Positions 25,997 through 34,315 of a DNA stretch of 64,000 bases are shown one piece after another. The DNA lies in the NCBI RefSeq assembly GCF_003967355.1, contig NZ_BIFH01000014.1, forward strand, positions 310,001 through 374,000, read 5' to 3'. The first letter of the stretch is position 1, and each line of letters opens with the position of its first letter. Position numbers and translations under genes: made by a program. Origin of the DNA: Embleya hyalina (lineage in GTDB: Bacteria; Actinomycetota; Actinomycetes; Streptomycetales; Streptomycetaceae). A model generated the notes under the pieces. The model was not told the DNA's origin and searched no databases. It was given only the letters and a program-made list of their open reading frames with translations.

Positions 25997-26354
25997 GAAA
26001 CTAATGCTACCGGGTCACGGTATCCATGTGGATGGCCGTGGGGGTCGGGTGGGGGGACGGCTGCGGGTCCGGGGGTGTGACGAGGGAGACATTTGCGGGG
26101 AACGAGTTGCGGGCGGGGTTGGTTCCCCGGTCCGGGGGTGGATTCGAACGAGGCTTTTTGTTCCGTTACGGGAGGTTTTGTCGGGCGTATTTCGGGCTCG
26201 CGGACGACGGCTTCGACCCCTGGCGGGCCTCCCTGTGGGGGGTGGGGACAACCCCACCCACAGAGGGAAGTGAGCACCATGGGGAATGTGTTGCCGAATC
26301 CCTAGGTTGGACCTGTCGGACCGAGGGGGTCCGCAGGGGGCCGAGGAGAGTCAC
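25997..26354. other. Intergenic region upstream of the GtrA-like gene
   Basis: No credible gene. A stem of 12 bp with a 3-nt bulge can form at 26233-26263 (CTGTGGG...TGGGG with CCCCACCCACAG), inside the presumed 5' leader of the GtrA-like gene. A stretch at 26134-26150 looks superficially like a tRNA T-loop on the minus strand but does not fold as a tRNA. Confidence 0.45.
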
Positions 26355-26867
26355 GTGAACAACCGCAGCCGGGTCGCAGGGCAACAGGACACCACTCGGT
26401 CGACGACCCCCGGCACGGTCGCCTCCTTCGTTCGATTCGTGGTCTTCGGCGGGGGTACGGGACTGGCCTCCAGCGCCGCGCTCGTCGCGCTGAACGGGAC
26501 CCTGCCGCTCGTCGTCACCAACGCCGTGGTCACCGCGGCCGGCACCCTCCTCGCCACCGAACTGCACAGCCGGTTCTCCTTCCGGGCGGGTCGCGCCAAC
26601 CTCAAGGCGCACGCCCAGGCGGGCGGTTCGGCGCTGGTGGCCTACCTGTTCACCACTGCCGCGATGCTCGGGCTGCACGCGGTCCAGGCCGCGCCGAGCA
26701 TCATGGTCGAGCAGGCCACCTACCTCACCGCCTCCGGTGTGGCGGGTCTGGCCCGGTTCGCGTTCCTGCGGCTCGCGGTGTTCGCCCGCCCGAAGGCCGC
26801 GTCGACCGTCACCGCCACCACCCGCACCCGTGTGCTGGGTCGCGACGCGCTCGTCGCCGCCGCCTGA
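26355..26867 (+). CDS. GtrA-like membrane protein
   Basis: A 170-aa protein with four hydrophobic segments and the pattern of the GtrA/DPMS flippase-like family: VRFVVFGGGTGLASSAALVA, ATELHSRFSFRAGR between helices 2 and 3, VAYLFTTAAMLGLHAV, and a final FAFLRLAVFARPK. GtrA proteins help move polyprenyl-linked sugars across the membrane. No glycosyltransferase gene is adjacent, so the substrate is unknown. I chose the GTG at 26355 because GAGGAG lies 6 bp upstream; the longer frame from 26286 lacks support. Confidence 0.8.
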   Translation: MNNRSRVAGQQDTTRSTTPGTVASFVRFVVFGGGTGLASSAALVALNGTLPLVVTNAVVTAAGTLLATELHSRFSFRAGRANLKAHAQAGGSALVAYLFTTAAMLGLHAVQAAPSIMVEQATYLTASGVAGLARFAFLRLAVFARPKAASTVTATTRTRVLGRDALVAAA

Positions 26868-26884
26868 CCCGGCCGGTACATCCG

Positions 26885-26928
26885 GGGCCCGCCCCGACTC
26901 CCGCTGTGCCGGGGGTCGGGGCGGGCCC
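26885..26928. terminator. Bidirectional terminator between GtrA-like and IclR genes
   Basis: GGGCCCGCCCCGAC (26885-26898) pairs perfectly with GTCGGGGCGGGCCC (26915-26928), and the stem extends by CCC/GGG past one wobble. It lies between convergent genes. Confidence 0.9.
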
Positions 26929-26940
26929 TTCGTCGTGCGC

Positions 26941-27864
26941 CTACTCGGCGGGCAGTCCGGACTCGCGCAGTCGGCGTCGATGCGGCGGGAGCAGCAGTAC
27001 CTCCAGGGCGTCGGCGCACGCCCGGGCCCGGTCGCGGAACCACGGGATGCGCTCGTCGGTCATCACGGCGGGGGTGGAACGCACGGCCAGCGCGGCGTGT
27101 GCGTGTCCGGCGCGGTTCAGGATCGGTACGGCCAGGGTGCGCACCCCCGGTACCGACTCGCCGTCGTTGAGCGCGTAGCCGATCGCCCGCGCCGCGTCCA
27201 ACTGGGCCCGGAGCGCGACCGGGTCCACGATCGTGCGGTCGGTCTGCGGGGCGAGCGGGAGCAGGGGGGCCAGGCCGCCGTCGGCCGGGTCGGCCCAGGC
27301 GAGCAGGACCTTGCCCAGCGCCGTCGAGTGCAGCGGTCGGCGCAGGCCCAGGCCGGTACCGGGCTGGACCGAACTGCCGACCAGGACCAGGGCGTGCCGG
27401 CCGCTGCGGATGGCCAGGTCGGACGTCGCCGACGTGCGTCGGGACAGCTGTTCCAATTCCGGCGCGGCGTGGTGCAGGCCGCGCTGGTGGTAGGCGAGCA
27501 GACCCAACTCGGCGACCACGGGACCCAGGCGGTAGCGGCTGGTGCGGTCGTCCTGGTCCAGGAAGCCCGCGCCGACCAGGGTCCGGGCGAGCCGGTGCGC
27601 GGTGGACACCGACAGGCCCAGGCGGCGGGCGATGTCCGACGCGCTCAGGTCGGTGCCGCCGGCCCGGAAGCAGTGCAGGATGCCGAGGGCGCGCTGCACG
27701 GCCCGGGCGCCGGAGGGGGCGGCCGGCGGGCGGGCCGGGTCGGGGGTGTGCGGGGTGCCGGTGTCCGTGGCGGCGGCCGGATCGTGCGCGGCGCTCGGTT
27801 CGCGTGTGGCGGTCGGCTCGTGTGTGGTGGTGGGCTCGTGTGCCGGGATCTTCGGAGTCTTCAC
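26941..27864 (-). CDS. IclR-family transcriptional regulator
   Basis: A 307-aa IclR regulator. A ~50-residue Pro/Thr/His tail is followed by the winged helix (AVQRALGILHCFRAGGTDLS, SDIARRLGLSVSTAHRLART, FLDQDDRTSRYRLGP). The C-terminal effector domain has LVGSSVQPGTGLGLRRPLHS, TALGKVLLAW, YALNDGESVPGVRTLAVPIL. The GTG at 27864 has GGGGA 6 bp upstream; the frame runs on to 27969 without similarity. It is divergent from the organosulfur operon, which makes it the best local candidate for its regulator. A palindrome lies between them. Confidence 0.93.
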   Translation of the reverse strand: MKTPKIPAHEPTTTHEPTATREPSAAHDPAAATDTGTPHTPDPARPPAAPSGARAVQRALGILHCFRAGGTDLSASDIARRLGLSVSTAHRLARTLVGAGFLDQDDRTSRYRLGPVVAELGLLAYHQRGLHHAAPELEQLSRRTSATSDLAIRSGRHALVLVGSSVQPGTGLGLRRPLHSTALGKVLLAWADPADGGLAPLLPLAPQTDRTIVDPVALRAQLDAARAIGYALNDGESVPGVRTLAVPILNRAGHAHAALAVRSTPAVMTDERIPWFRDRARACADALEVLLLPPHRRRLRESGLPAE

Positions 27865-27961
27865 TGGCTTCCCCAACTCGCCGTTCGACAGGCGGTTTTC
27901 ACCATACGGCAAGGGTGCGGACCACTCCGCGCCACGGGGCGCGTCGGAGAGCGACCGAGTA

Positions 27962-27976
27962 TCCCACATCGTGGGA
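27962..27976. promoter_or_regulatory. Palindrome TCCCAC-ATC-GTGGGA, candidate IclR operator
   Basis: Perfect 6-bp arms with a 3-bp spacer, about 100 bp from both the IclR start and the leader peptide. Length and symmetry fit IclR-family sites. Confidence 0.5.
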
Positions 27977-28067
27977 AGGTTTGATCGAGTGGCGCGGATC
28001 GTGCCAGGATCTACCCGATGCGCCGTTCGGCGCGCCCGTGCCGGACGAATGCCGTGAGGAGGCCCGC

Positions 28068-28175
28068 GTGTCCGCAGTCGCGTCGTACACCGCGCCGCTC
28101 GCCGGCGTCCGCGCGCTGCTCACGAGCCGCCGGCACATCGACCTCGCGCGCGTCTCCAGCGCCGGCTGTCGCTGA
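28068..28175 (+). CDS. Putative cysteine-type leader peptide (35 aa)
   Basis: A short frame starting at GTG with GAGGAGG 5 bp upstream and ending in LTSRRHIDLARVSSAGCR. The core RRHIDLARVSSA-x-C matches the family annotated in Streptomyces as putative leader peptide, which lies upstream of sulfur-assimilation and sulfonate-transport genes in actinobacteria. Translation through the terminal Cys codon is thought to couple cysteine-tRNA level to expression downstream. Here the next gene, 264 bp away, opens an organosulfur operon, in full agreement. It is too short for most gene finders. The peptide itself probably has no function beyond being translated. Confidence 0.85.
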   Translation: MSAVASYTAPLAGVRALLTSRRHIDLARVSSAGCR

Positions 28176-28439
28176 CCCGACCCGCGCGGTTCGCGTGGTT
28201 CTCCCGGGCTTTCGCCCGTCCCGGTGACGGGTCCCCGCCCGGTCGGGTGATGCCTTCGACGCGCCCCGGTTTCGGCCCGCGCGTCGGGTAGGTCCCGCCA
28301 CGCCCTCCTCTGTTCCACCCCTCTCTTCTCTCTTCCTCTCTTTTCCTCGCCCGGACCGGTTCGGTCCCGGGTCGATCCGCGCCGCGTCGAACCGGTCGCG
28401 GGTCCCGTCGACGCTTCGAACGCGAACGGAAGTATTCCC
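28176..28439 (+). promoter_or_regulatory. Candidate attenuator between leader peptide and sulfur operon
   Basis: Short hairpins follow the leader stop: CGGGC-TTTC-GCCCG (28205-28218) and CCCG-GTGA-CGGG (28220-28231). A long C/T-rich tract then runs from about 28300 to 28350. The arrangement suggests attenuation or Rho-dependent control, but the fold has not been computed. Confidence 0.5.
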
Positions 28440-29519
28440 ATGACCGCCGTGACCGGCGCACGCCCCGACGAGCTGTGGTTCACCCGTTGTCCCGTTCCCA
28501 CCGCCACCGGCATCGCGGCCGATCTGGGCCTGCTCGACGCCGAGTTCGCGGCCGAGGGGATCACCGTGCGTTCGCTTCAGGACGTCTCGGCCGACGTCGC
28601 CGCCGACCACCACTACACGCACGCGCTGCCCGGACTGTTCCGCGAGGGCGGCAACGTGCCCGCGCTGTGGGCGCGTTCGCGCGGTGAGGAGACCCGGCTG
28701 GTCGGGCTCACCTGGATCGAGGAGCGCCAGGCGATCCTGGTCCGGGCGGAGAGTGGGATCGCCTCGCCCGAACAGCTGCGCGGACTGCGGCTGGCCGTGC
28801 CCCGGCACGACATCGCGATCGACTTCTGGCGAGCGATGGCCCTGCACGGCTTCGCCGGCGCGTTGTCCCTGGCCGACGCCACCCTGGCCGACGCGCGTTG
28901 GGTCGAGGTGCCGGCGGCGCGCGGGGGCGGGCAGTGGGAGGCCGAGTTGGCCGCGCTGAGCCGGGGTGTGGTGGACGCCGTCTACGTCAAGGGCGCGTTG
29001 GCCGTGGAGGCGGCCGTCCGGTACGGCGCGGTGGTCGCGGTGGACCTGGACGCGGTGCCGGACCGGGCGGTGCGGATCAACAACGGGACGCCGCGACCGA
29101 TCACCGTGCACCGCGAACTCCTGGACCGGCACCCGGAGTTGGTCTCCCGCTTCCTGGCGGTGCTGGTCGAGGCGGCCGACTGGGCGCCGGAGCATCCCGC
29201 CGAGGTGGCCCGGATCCTGGGCGCCGAGACCGGCGCGGGCGCGTTCGGAGTGGCCGGCGCGTACCGCGAACTCGGCCCGGACACGCTCCGGATCGACCTG
29301 TCCGCCGAACGCCTGGACCTGCTCGCCCGGCAGGAGCGGTTCCTGTTCGAACAGGGCTTTTTGGCCGGGCCGGTGGACGTACCGGCCTGGGCGGATCCCG
29401 AACCACTGCGGCTGGCCCGCGAACTCGCCGATGTCCGCGCTCGGGCCCGCGCCCGTGCCACGCACCCGCACGACCCCGCACCGTCTCGCATATCACCGCT
29501 GGAGGTTCCCCATGAGTAG
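28440..29519 (+). CDS. DszB-like sulfinate desulfinase family protein
   Basis: A 359-aa protein with a periplasmic-binding-protein fold but no signal peptide. It closely follows DszB, the 2'-hydroxybiphenyl-2-sulfinate desulfinase of Rhodococcus: LWFTRCPVPTATGIA corresponds to the DszB segment around Cys27, and HHYTHALPGLFREGGNVPAL to the segment with His60 and Arg70. Cys17, His58 and Arg68 align with that triad, and the His-Arg spacing (10) is identical. LVGLTWIEERQAILVRAES follows as in DszB. It should therefore release sulfite from an organic sulfinate inside the cell. It is the first large gene of an ssu-type operon whose SsuD could feed it. It could be misnamed as a transporter-binding protein. 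The substrate is unknown. Confidence 0.8.
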   Translation: MTAVTGARPDELWFTRCPVPTATGIAADLGLLDAEFAAEGITVRSLQDVSADVAADHHYTHALPGLFREGGNVPALWARSRGEETRLVGLTWIEERQAILVRAESGIASPEQLRGLRLAVPRHDIAIDFWRAMALHGFAGALSLADATLADARWVEVPAARGGGQWEAELAALSRGVVDAVYVKGALAVEAAVRYGAVVAVDLDAVPDRAVRINNGTPRPITVHRELLDRHPELVSRFLAVLVEAADWAPEHPAEVARILGAETGAGAFGVAGAYRELGPDTLRIDLSAERLDLLARQERFLFEQGFLAGPVDVPAWADPEPLRLARELADVRARARARATHPHDPAPSRISPLEVPHE

Positions 29520-30555
29520 CCGGCCCCCTCGCCGCACCCGACTGCTGTCCGCCGTCGCGCTCGCGACCGCGACGCTGATCGCGCTGACCGGCTGCGGCTC
29601 CTCCTCGAAGGACACCAAGGCGTCGGCGGCGAGCGGCGGCGGCAAGAGCGGGATCACGCTGCGGATTCCCGACCCGGGCAACAACGGGGTGCTGGCCCGG
29701 GGCAAGAAGGACGGCTCGCTGGACGCGGCCCTGGCCAAGGTCGGCGCCAAGGTCTCCTGGACCGGCAGCGCGGGCCCGTTCGCGCCGGCCGCGCAGGCGA
29801 TCAACGCGGGGCAACTCGACGTGGCGCTCGGCTCGATCACCTCCGCCGTGGCCGCGCTCGGGCAGAAGCCGAGCTTCAAACTGTTCGGCGCCACCGCCCC
29901 CGACCTGGCCGGCGAGGGCATCCTGGTGAAGAGCGACTCGAAGATCCACTCGATCCAGGACCTGGTCGGAAAGAAGGTGGCCTGCTCGCAGGGCGGCACC
30001 AGCGAATACCTGCTGCTCGCCGCGCTCGAACAGGCGAAGATCCCGGCCGACAGGGTCGAGCGGGTCTATCTGCGGGCCGACCAGACCGCACCGGTGTTCG
30101 CGGCCGGCCAGGTGGACGCCTGGGCGACCTGGGCCACCTACTCGGTACCGGCCCTGGCCTCCGGCAACGCCCGCTTCCTGGCCGACGGGCGGGCGCTCGG
30201 CTCGGACAACTACTCGGTCTGGGCGGTGCGCAACGCGTTCGCGGACCAGCACCCCGACGTGGTCAAGGCGTTCTACGCCTACCTGCACGACGCCGGCACC
30301 AAGGAGATCGCCGACCCCGCCGCGTACATCAACGTCTTCACCGACTCCGGCCCCACCGCCTTCGGCGCCGAACCCAAGCGCATCCAGACCGACTTCACCC
30401 GGCAGGGCGCGACGGTGGAGCCGATCCGGGCCGCGGACGTGGAGCGCTTCGGCAAGGTGGCCCGGTTCTTCCAGGACCAGAAGGTCACCCAGACCCTCGT
30501 CGACGTGAAGCCGCACCTGCTCGACGTCGATACCCTCGCGGGCGCGGCCGGATGA
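29512..30555 (+). CDS. Aliphatic-sulfonate ABC transporter substrate-binding lipoprotein (SsuA-like)
   Basis: A 347-aa SsuA/NMT1-type binding protein. The signal peptide ends in lipobox LTGC (Cys28). The mature part has NAGQLDVALGSITSAVAALG, IHSIQDLVGKKVACSQGGTS and YLRADQTAPVFAAGQVDAW, usual for sulfonate, taurine or nitrate binding proteins. The ATG has GGAGG 6 bp upstream and overlaps the desulfinase stop by 8 bp. It delivers substrate to the SsuBC transporter encoded next. Confidence 0.92.
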   Translation: MSSRPPRRTRLLSAVALATATLIALTGCGSSSKDTKASAASGGGKSGITLRIPDPGNNGVLARGKKDGSLDAALAKVGAKVSWTGSAGPFAPAAQAINAGQLDVALGSITSAVAALGQKPSFKLFGATAPDLAGEGILVKSDSKIHSIQDLVGKKVACSQGGTSEYLLLAALEQAKIPADRVERVYLRADQTAPVFAAGQVDAWATWATYSVPALASGNARFLADGRALGSDNYSVWAVRNAFADQHPDVVKAFYAYLHDAGTKEIADPAAYINVFTDSGPTAFGAEPKRIQTDFTRQGATVEPIRAADVERFGKVARFFQDQKVTQTLVDVKPHLLDVDTLAGAAG

Positions 30556-31433
30556 GCGCGCCCACGGTGATCGAGGCACAACCCCGGGCGGTCGAGGCCG
30601 AGTCCCCCGGGCGCGGGTATCCCGGCCTGGTCACCCCGCGTCCGCGCGTCCCGCGGCCCCGGCCGCGCTTTCTCGGCCCCGCGCTGCGCGCGATCGGCCC
30701 GCTCGCGCTGATCGGCGGCTGGGCCTGGGCCTCGCACAGCGGGGCGCTCAGCCCCGACCTGCTCGGTTCGCCCGCCGACGTCGTGCGCGCCGCACGCGAG
30801 ATGTGGGACAACGGCCAACTCCCGGACGCGCTGCGGGTGTCGCTGGGCCGCGCCGGTCTGGGCCTGGTGTTCGGGCTGACCATCGGCCTGGCCCTGGGCG
30901 TGCTCACCGGCTTCTCCCGGCTCGGCGAGGAACTGCTCGACTCCTCCGTGCAGTTGCTTCGCACCGTGCCGTTCCTTGCGCTGGTCCCGCTGTTCATGGT
31001 CTGGTTCGGGATCGGCGAGTCGGCCCGGGTGATCCTGATCGCGGTGGCCACCGCGTTTCCGATGTACGTCTCCGCGTCCGGCGGGGTGCGCAACGTGGAC
31101 CGCAAACTGGTCGAGGCGATGCGCAGCTTCGGTGTCGGTCGGCTCGCGCTGGTCCGCGAGGTGGTACTGCCGGGCGCGTTGCCCGCGCTGCTGTCGGGGC
31201 TGCGCCTGTCCATGACGCTGAGCGTGATCGCGCTGATCGCGGCCGAGGAGATCAACTCCACGGCGGGCATCGGATACCTGATGAGCCAGGCGCAGAGCTT
31301 CTCGCGCACGGACATCCTCACCGTCTGCATCCTCGTCTACGCGATCCTGGGCCTGCTCGCCGACGTGATCGTGCGGATCCTGGAGCGGGTGCTGATGCCG
31401 TGGCGCGGCCAGGGTCAGGGGGCGGGCCGATGA
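30552..31433 (+). CDS. ssuC: Sulfonate ABC transporter permease (SsuC-like)
   Basis: A 293-aa BPD-type permease with a ~35-residue basic/Pro-rich cytoplasmic tail and six hydrophobic segments. The EAA-type loop VEAMRSFGVGRLALVREVVL, with LPGALPALLSGLRLSM after it, contacts the ATPase. The order and motifs (LLRTVPFLALVPLFMVWFG, AEEINSTAGIGYLMSQA) are those of SsuC/TauC. ATGA overlap with the binding-protein gene. Confidence 0.94.
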   Translation: MSAPTVIEAQPRAVEAESPGRGYPGLVTPRPRVPRPRPRFLGPALRAIGPLALIGGWAWASHSGALSPDLLGSPADVVRAAREMWDNGQLPDALRVSLGRAGLGLVFGLTIGLALGVLTGFSRLGEELLDSSVQLLRTVPFLALVPLFMVWFGIGESARVILIAVATAFPMYVSASGGVRNVDRKLVEAMRSFGVGRLALVREVVLPGALPALLSGLRLSMTLSVIALIAAEEINSTAGIGYLMSQAQSFSRTDILTVCILVYAILGLLADVIVRILERVLMPWRGQGQGAGR

Positions 31434-32260
31434 GCGCCGAGACCGCCGTGCATCTCGCGGGCCTGCGGAGGGTGTTCGGCACCCGGGCCGTGCTGGACGG
31501 GGTCGATCTGGACATCGCGCGGGGCGAGTTCGTCGCCTTGCTCGGTGCCAGCGGCACCGGCAAGACCACGCTGCTGCGCATCCTGGGCGCACTCGATCGG
31601 CACGACGGCGGCACCGTGCTGGTGCCCGAGGCCCGCACGATCGTCTTCCAGGAGCCGCGCCTGGTGCCCTCCAAGCGGGTGTTGGCCAATGTGGTGGTCG
31701 GGCTGCCGAGGGGGCGGGCCACCCGGGAGATCGGGCTGCGCGCGCTGACCGAGGTGGGCCTGGAAGGGCACGCCTCGGCCTGGCCCGCGACACTGTCCGG
31801 CGGCGAGGCACAACGTGTGGCGCTGGCCCGGGCGTTGGTGCGCGAGCCGGAACTGCTGCTGCTCGACGAGCCGTTCGCGGCGCTGGACGCGCTGACCCGG
31901 ATGCGCATGCAGGACCTGGTGGGCGAGCTGTGCCGGGTGCACCGGCCCGCCGTGCTGCTGGTCACGCACGACGTCGAGGAGGCGATCCGGCTCGCCGACC
32001 GGGTCGCGGTGCTGCGCGACGGCAATCTGGTCACCGACGAGATCGTCGCCGTGGACCGACCGCGCGACCCGACGGATCCGGCCTTCGCCGCACTGCGCAG
32101 GCGGCTCCTGGCGGACCTGGGGGTCCGGGTCGCGGACGGTCCTGCCGCGCCTTCCGCCTCCCCGAAGATCCCCACTGCCTCCCTTCCGGTCGCCACGGCC
32201 GCTCCCACCCCTTCCCCCGCGACTCCCGCCACCGTCCCGTCCACGTCCGGAGTGATCTGA
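31430..32260 (+). CDS. ssuB: Sulfonate ABC transporter ATP-binding protein (SsuB-like)
   Basis: A 276-aa ABC ATPase: Walker A LGASGTGKTTLLRIL, Q-loop IVFQEPRLVPSKRV, signature LSGGEAQRVALARALV, Walker B LLLLDEPFAALDA and H-loop LLVTHDVEEAIRLADRV, the form seen in SsuB/TauB. The last ~45 residues are a Pro/Ala/Thr-rich tail not found in most SsuB. ATGA overlap with the permease gene; the next gene starts immediately after its stop. Confidence 0.94.
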   Translation: MSAETAVHLAGLRRVFGTRAVLDGVDLDIARGEFVALLGASGTGKTTLLRILGALDRHDGGTVLVPEARTIVFQEPRLVPSKRVLANVVVGLPRGRATREIGLRALTEVGLEGHASAWPATLSGGEAQRVALARALVREPELLLLDEPFAALDALTRMRMQDLVGELCRVHRPAVLLVTHDVEEAIRLADRVAVLRDGNLVTDEIVAVDRPRDPTDPAFAALRRRLLADLGVRVADGPAAPSASPKIPTASLPVATAAPTPSPATPATVPSTSGVI

Positions 32261-33175
32261 ATGACCGTCACCATCGGTGTCCACGGCAGCAATCCGTCGC
32301 TGTACCTGCTCGCCCGACTGGGCATCCTCGAACGTGCCCTCGAACCGCTCGGCGAGACGGTGACCTGGTTGCCCGTGGAGGGCACCCGGGTGGGCGAACT
32401 GCTCGGCGCCGGCACGATCGACTTCGGCGGTACGGGGTCGACGCCGCCGATCGTCGGGCAGGCGCAGGGCCACGACCTCGTCTATGTCGCGGTGTCCGCG
32501 CCGCGTCCCGAGCACGGCGCGCTGCTGGTCGCGGACGAGGGACCGGTGCGCACCCCCGCGGACCTCGCGGGCGGCACGGTCGTGCTGAGCATCGGGTCGT
32601 GGCAGACCCACTTCGTGGCCAAGGCGCTGAACGACGTCGGCCTGTCCTATCGGGACGACATCACGCCGGTGCGGCCGGCGGCGGGCCAGGACCAGGCGGC
32701 GCGGCTGCGCGCCGGCGAGATCGCCGGGTGGGTCGCGCAGGGTCCCGAACTGGTGGCCGCGCGGCGCGAGTCGGGCCTTCGGGTGCTGCACCGGGTCGGC
32801 GACGTGATCACCGACCGCTCGGTGTTCTTCGCCCGCCGCGCGTTCGCCGAGGAGCGCTCGGAGGTGGTCGCGACGGTGGTGGCCGCGCTGCGCGAGGCCG
32901 ACGCCTGGGCGGCGGCGCATCCGGAGGAGGCGGCCGAACTGCACGCGGCCGAGTTGCCCGGCACCCGGGCCGATTGGGTCGAGGCGCTGGCGGCGCTGCC
33001 GTGGCGGCTGGAGCCGGTGCCGGCGTCGTTCATCGCCGAACAGCAGGAGGCCGCCGACATCTTCGCGGCCAACGGGTTCATCGACCGCCCGATCACGGTG
33101 GCCGACGCGCAGGCGGCGGAGTTGTCCGCGCCGGTGGCCCGGGTGCTCGCGGCTGCGGACGGTGCGGGCCGATGA
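32261..33175 (+). CDS. SsuA-like binding-fold protein without signal peptide
   Basis: A 304-aa protein with a clear sulfonate-binding pattern (IGVHGSNPSLYLLARLGILE, VTWLPVEGTRVGELLGAGTI, DFGGTGSTPPIVGQAQGHDL, VYVAVSAPRPEHGALLV). It has no signal peptide or lipobox, and its start, next to the ssuB stop, leaves no room for one. It lacks the CPVP motif of the DszB-like protein. It may be a cytoplasmic carrier, sensor or enzyme, or a binding protein exported another way. As it is followed by the monooxygenase gene (4-bp overlap), a cytoplasmic role next to SsuD is attractive. Confidence 0.85.
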   Translation: MTVTIGVHGSNPSLYLLARLGILERALEPLGETVTWLPVEGTRVGELLGAGTIDFGGTGSTPPIVGQAQGHDLVYVAVSAPRPEHGALLVADEGPVRTPADLAGGTVVLSIGSWQTHFVAKALNDVGLSYRDDITPVRPAAGQDQAARLRAGEIAGWVAQGPELVAARRESGLRVLHRVGDVITDRSVFFARRAFAEERSEVVATVVAALREADAWAAAHPEEAAELHAAELPGTRADWVEALAALPWRLEPVPASFIAEQQEAADIFAANGFIDRPITVADAQAAELSAPVARVLAAADGAGR

Positions 33176-34251
33176 GTCCCGAGGTGTTGTGGTATGTGAT
33201 CCCGCGCGAGGGACCGTATCCGTGGGAACCCGCCGGGCGGCGGCCGGTCGACCTGGCCTACCTCCAGCAACTGGGCGGCGCGGTCGATCGTTTGGGCTTC
33301 AGCGGGGCGCTGCTCGCGACGGACCTGTACGACGTGTGGTCGCTGGGCAGTGTGCTGGCCGCGGCGGCGCCGACGTTTCGGCCGCTGCTCGCGGTGCATC
33401 CCGGATTGATCGCGCCGACGTTGCTGGCGAAGATGGCGCTGAGCTTCGAGGCGCTGTTCGGCCCGGGGCGGTTGCGGTTCAACGTGGTCAACGGTTCGAC
33501 CGAGGGACTGCGCGAGTACGGGCTGCATCTCGAACACGACGAGCGGTACGAACTCAGCGCCGAGTACTGGGACATCGTCAAGCGGCTCACCTCGGGCGAG
33601 GTCTTCGACCACAAGGGCACGTTCTACGACCTCAAGCAGGCCGGTGCGGGGCTGCGCGAGCTGCATCGGGACGGCGGGCACGTACCACTGTGGTTCGGTG
33701 GTTCGTCGCCGGCCGGGATCGAGATGGCCGCCGAGCATGTCGACGTGTATCTGACCTGGGGCGAACCGCCGCACCTGCTGGCGGAGAAGCTGGCGAAGGT
33801 GCGCGAGCGGGCGGCGGCACACGGGCGTTCGTTGCGGATCGGGTTGCGGCTGCACCTGATCGTCCGGGAGAGCGAGGACGAGGCCTGGGCGGCGGCGGAT
33901 CGGCTGCTCGAGGTGACCAGTCACGCGACGTACGCCCGGCAGTTGGGGCAGGCGGCCGACGCCGACGGGGTGGGCTGGGAGCGGCAGTTCCGCCAGCACG
34001 GGGGCCGGGTACCGGCGCGGGCCCGGGAGTTGGAGGTGTCGCCGAACCTGTGGCCCGGGATGGGCCTGTTCCGGCCGGGACCCGGCACGGCCGTGGTCGG
34101 CAGTACCGCTCGGGTGATCGAGCGGTTGCAGGAGTTCGAGGCGCTGGGCGTGGATACGTTCATCCTTTCCGGCAATCCGCTGCTGGAGGAGGCGTATCGG
34201 ATCGGCGAGACGGTGTTGCCCGCGCTCGGGGTGCGGCCTCGAGTGGGGTGA
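33172..34251 (+). CDS. ssuD: FMNH2-dependent alkanesulfonate monooxygenase (SsuD-like)
   Basis: A 359-aa bacterial-luciferase-like monooxygenase. It follows SsuD along its length: VLWYVIPREGPYPWE, RPVDLAYLQQLGGAVDRLGF, LRFNVVNGSTEGLREYGLHL, HDERYELSAEYWDIVKRL, VPLWFGGSSPAGIEMAAEHV and the C-terminal VGSTARVIERLQEFEALGVD and FILSGNPLLEEAYRIGETVL. The enzyme cleaves C-S bonds of sulfonates using reduced FMN from a separate reductase; no flavin reductase gene is seen in this operon. It is the last gene and is followed by a strong terminator. Confidence 0.92.
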   Translation: MSPEVLWYVIPREGPYPWEPAGRRPVDLAYLQQLGGAVDRLGFSGALLATDLYDVWSLGSVLAAAAPTFRPLLAVHPGLIAPTLLAKMALSFEALFGPGRLRFNVVNGSTEGLREYGLHLEHDERYELSAEYWDIVKRLTSGEVFDHKGTFYDLKQAGAGLRELHRDGGHVPLWFGGSSPAGIEMAAEHVDVYLTWGEPPHLLAEKLAKVRERAAAHGRSLRIGLRLHLIVRESEDEAWAAADRLLEVTSHATYARQLGQAADADGVGWERQFRQHGGRVPARARELEVSPNLWPGMGLFRPGPGTAVVGSTARVIERLQEFEALGVDTFILSGNPLLEEAYRIGETVLPALGVRPRVG

Positions 34252-34266
34252 TCCGCCGTGTCGATC

Positions 34267-34302
34267 GGCAGGGCCGGTGCGGTCGACCGCACCGGCCCTG
34301 CC
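34267..34302. terminator. Bidirectional terminator after the sulfur operon
   Basis: A 36-bp perfect palindrome with arms 34267-34282 and 34287-34302 around TCGA (core GGGCCGGTGCGG / CCGCACCGGCCC), between convergent ssuD-like and SDR genes. Confidence 0.92.
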
Positions 34303-34315
34303 CCGGCCGCGGGGG

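Noticed and set aside
26130-26160. GGTGGATTCGAACGAGG, resembling a tRNA T-arm on the minus strand
   Set aside because: The bases flanking TTCGAAT do not form the 5-bp T stem, and no acceptor or anticodon arm is found.
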